A DNA stretch of 64,000 nucleotides from Elusimicrobia bacterium RIFOXYA2_FULL_39_19 (GTDB lineage Bacteria > Elusimicrobiota > Endomicrobiia > CG1-02-37-114 > XYA2-FULL-39-19). Below, piece by piece: positions 63,435-64,000 of the stretch. The DNA lies in contig MGVC01000020.1 of the NCBI GenBank assembly GCA_001800285.1, positions 1 through 64,000 on the forward strand, in the 5' to 3' direction. Position numbers and translations under genes: made by a program. The stretch's first letter is position 1. Each line of letters opens with the position of its first letter. The notes beneath the pieces were generated by a model. That model was not told the DNA's origin and searched no databases. It saw nothing but the letters and a program-made list of their open reading frames with translations.

Positions 63435-64000
63435 TTGGGAAAGGTAAAAAGCTTAATATTTTCAATATTTATCCTTATACTTATAACCATTAACAATACT
63501 GATTCACAATCAAAAGAGACTAAAGCAATAATTAGAAATAAAAGCGAAGAGATTACAAAGGAAAAGGTAAAAAAAATGAGTGAATTAAAAAAGAAACCAA
63601 ATATCATATGTTTTTTTACGGACCAGCAAAGGTGGGATACCATAGGTTGTTACGGCCAGAAGTTAAATGTTACTCCTAACATTGACAAGATGGCGTCGGA
63701 GGGCGTTTTATTTAAAAAAGCCTTTACATGTCAACCAGTCTGTGGCCCTGCACGTGCATGTATACAGACAGGAAAATATGCCACAGAAAATACAGTGATA
63801 GATAACGGGCTTCCATTGCCTTTAAATGAAAAAACTATTGCTAACTGGTTATCAGAAACCGGTTATGAAGTTGGGTATATAGGTAAATGGCATCTTGCAT
63901 CAAACGGAAAACAGCAAGACTACAGAACAAAAGCAATTCCTCCGGAAAGAAGAGGCGGATATAAGGATTATTGGTTAGCTGCGGATGTTCTTGAATTTAC
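63435..64000 (+). CDS. S1-family sulfatase (Cys-type) 3, partial at window end
   Basis: A TTG at 63435 opens a hydrophobic signal-like segment (VKSLIFSIFILILITIN) in frame with the sulfatase; ATG 63576 with AAAGGAAAAGGT before it is the alternative. The sulfatase core shows IICFFTDQQRWDTIGCYG and the signature C-G-P-A-R (Cys103 counting from TTG), then a GKWHL-type block near the end. A secreted form is plausible with the TTG start, in contrast to the two cytoplasmic-looking sulfatases. The gene runs off the window. The composite leader lies upstream. Confidence 0.85.
   Translation, partial: MGKVKSLIFSIFILILITINNTDSQSKETKAIIRNKSEEITKEKVKKMSELKKKPNIICFFTDQQRWDTIGCYGQKLNVTPNIDKMASEGVLFKKAFTCQPVCGPARACIQTGKYATENTVIDNGLPLPLNEKTIANWLSETGYEVGYIGKWHLASNGKQQDYRTKAIPPERRGGYKDYWLAADVLEF

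Noticed and set aside
1-64000. tRNA, rRNA, transposase or integrase genes
   Set aside because: None was recognised in the sequence or among the translated ORFs.

Overview
The window is about 64 kb of an AT-leaning (roughly 40% GC by eye), gene-dense chromosome segment from an uncultured, probably anaerobic, Gram-negative-type bacterium. Outer-membrane proteins (PorV/UPF0164-like, OmpA-like) imply a diderm cell. An anaerobic-type sulfatase-maturating radical SAM enzyme implies anoxic life. The mix of secreted giant modular proteins with FlgD-like C-terminal domains, PorV paralogues, sulfatases and Gfo/Idh/MocA oxidoreductases suggests a candidate phylum such as the Firestonebacteria/Goldbacteria/Omnitrophica type; that assignment is a guess, since no rRNA or ribosomal protein gene is present.

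Layout. 0-5.8 kb: tail of a PorV-like gene and a 1,880-residue secreted protein (transglutaminase-like, beta-helix, FnIII). 5.9-21.2 kb: a plus-strand run of 12 catabolic genes (aldo/keto reductase, CBM-like protein, DUF1593 nucleoside-hydrolase-like protein, PHP/DUF3604 protein, Gfo/Idh/MocA, SGNH hydrolase, M55 aminopeptidase, creatininase-family protein, GH94-like phosphorylase, sulfatase, enolase-superfamily enzyme, TIM-barrel sugar isomerase). 21.2-22.7 kb: ECF sigma factor, zinc-finger anti-sigma, Spy/CpxP-like periplasmic protein. 22.8-32.1 kb: GH38-like secreted giant, PorV, clostripain-like secreted giant. 32.1-34.2 kb (minus): NagA-like deacetylase and sulfatase-maturating enzyme. 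34.3-35.3 kb: membrane protein with a degenerate GGDEF domain. 35.3-37.5 kb (minus): GH78-like rhamnosidase. 37.8-46.4 kb: second sulfatase, GH20-like protein, MFS transporter, oxidoreductases and a UROD-like gene broken by two in-frame TGA codons. 46.4-55.7 kb: c-di-GMP-I riboswitch, GH123/DUF4091-like protein, beta-helix giant, PorV-TPR, tandem CBM-like protein. 55.9-61.9 kb: LamG/DUF2341 protein, outer-membrane protein, PorV-OmpA fusion, CsgG-like small protein. 62.2-63.2 kb: frameshifted tandem GNAT gene. 63.4 kb to the end: third sulfatase (partial).

How the genes fit together. Secreted hydrolases and sulfatases would trim a sulfated, possibly amino-sugar-containing glycan. The phosphorylase, oxidoreductases, isomerase, enolase-superfamily enzyme and NagA-like deacetylase would process the products inside the cell. 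PorV-like proteins sit beside nearly every giant secreted protein that carries the conserved C-terminal domain, as in a type IX-like export or attachment arrangement.

The most unusual signal is regulatory. Six plus-strand transcription units, covering nearly all of the catabolic and surface genes, start with the same composite leader. A promoter is followed almost at once by a terminator-like hairpin with a T-run. Then, with almost fixed spacing (10, 10, 10, 10, 11, 10 nt from the last T), comes a 15-17 bp motif GMARACGKYTGCRCA that resembles a LacI/PurR-type operator. One of the six leaders also carries a c-di-GMP-I riboswitch, and another is driven by an ECF-type promoter that matches the one in front of the sigma operon. 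Two copies of a ~180-bp hairpin-rich element lie in opposite orientation near both ends of the locus, and three near-identical 45-nt hairpin repeats sit between genes.
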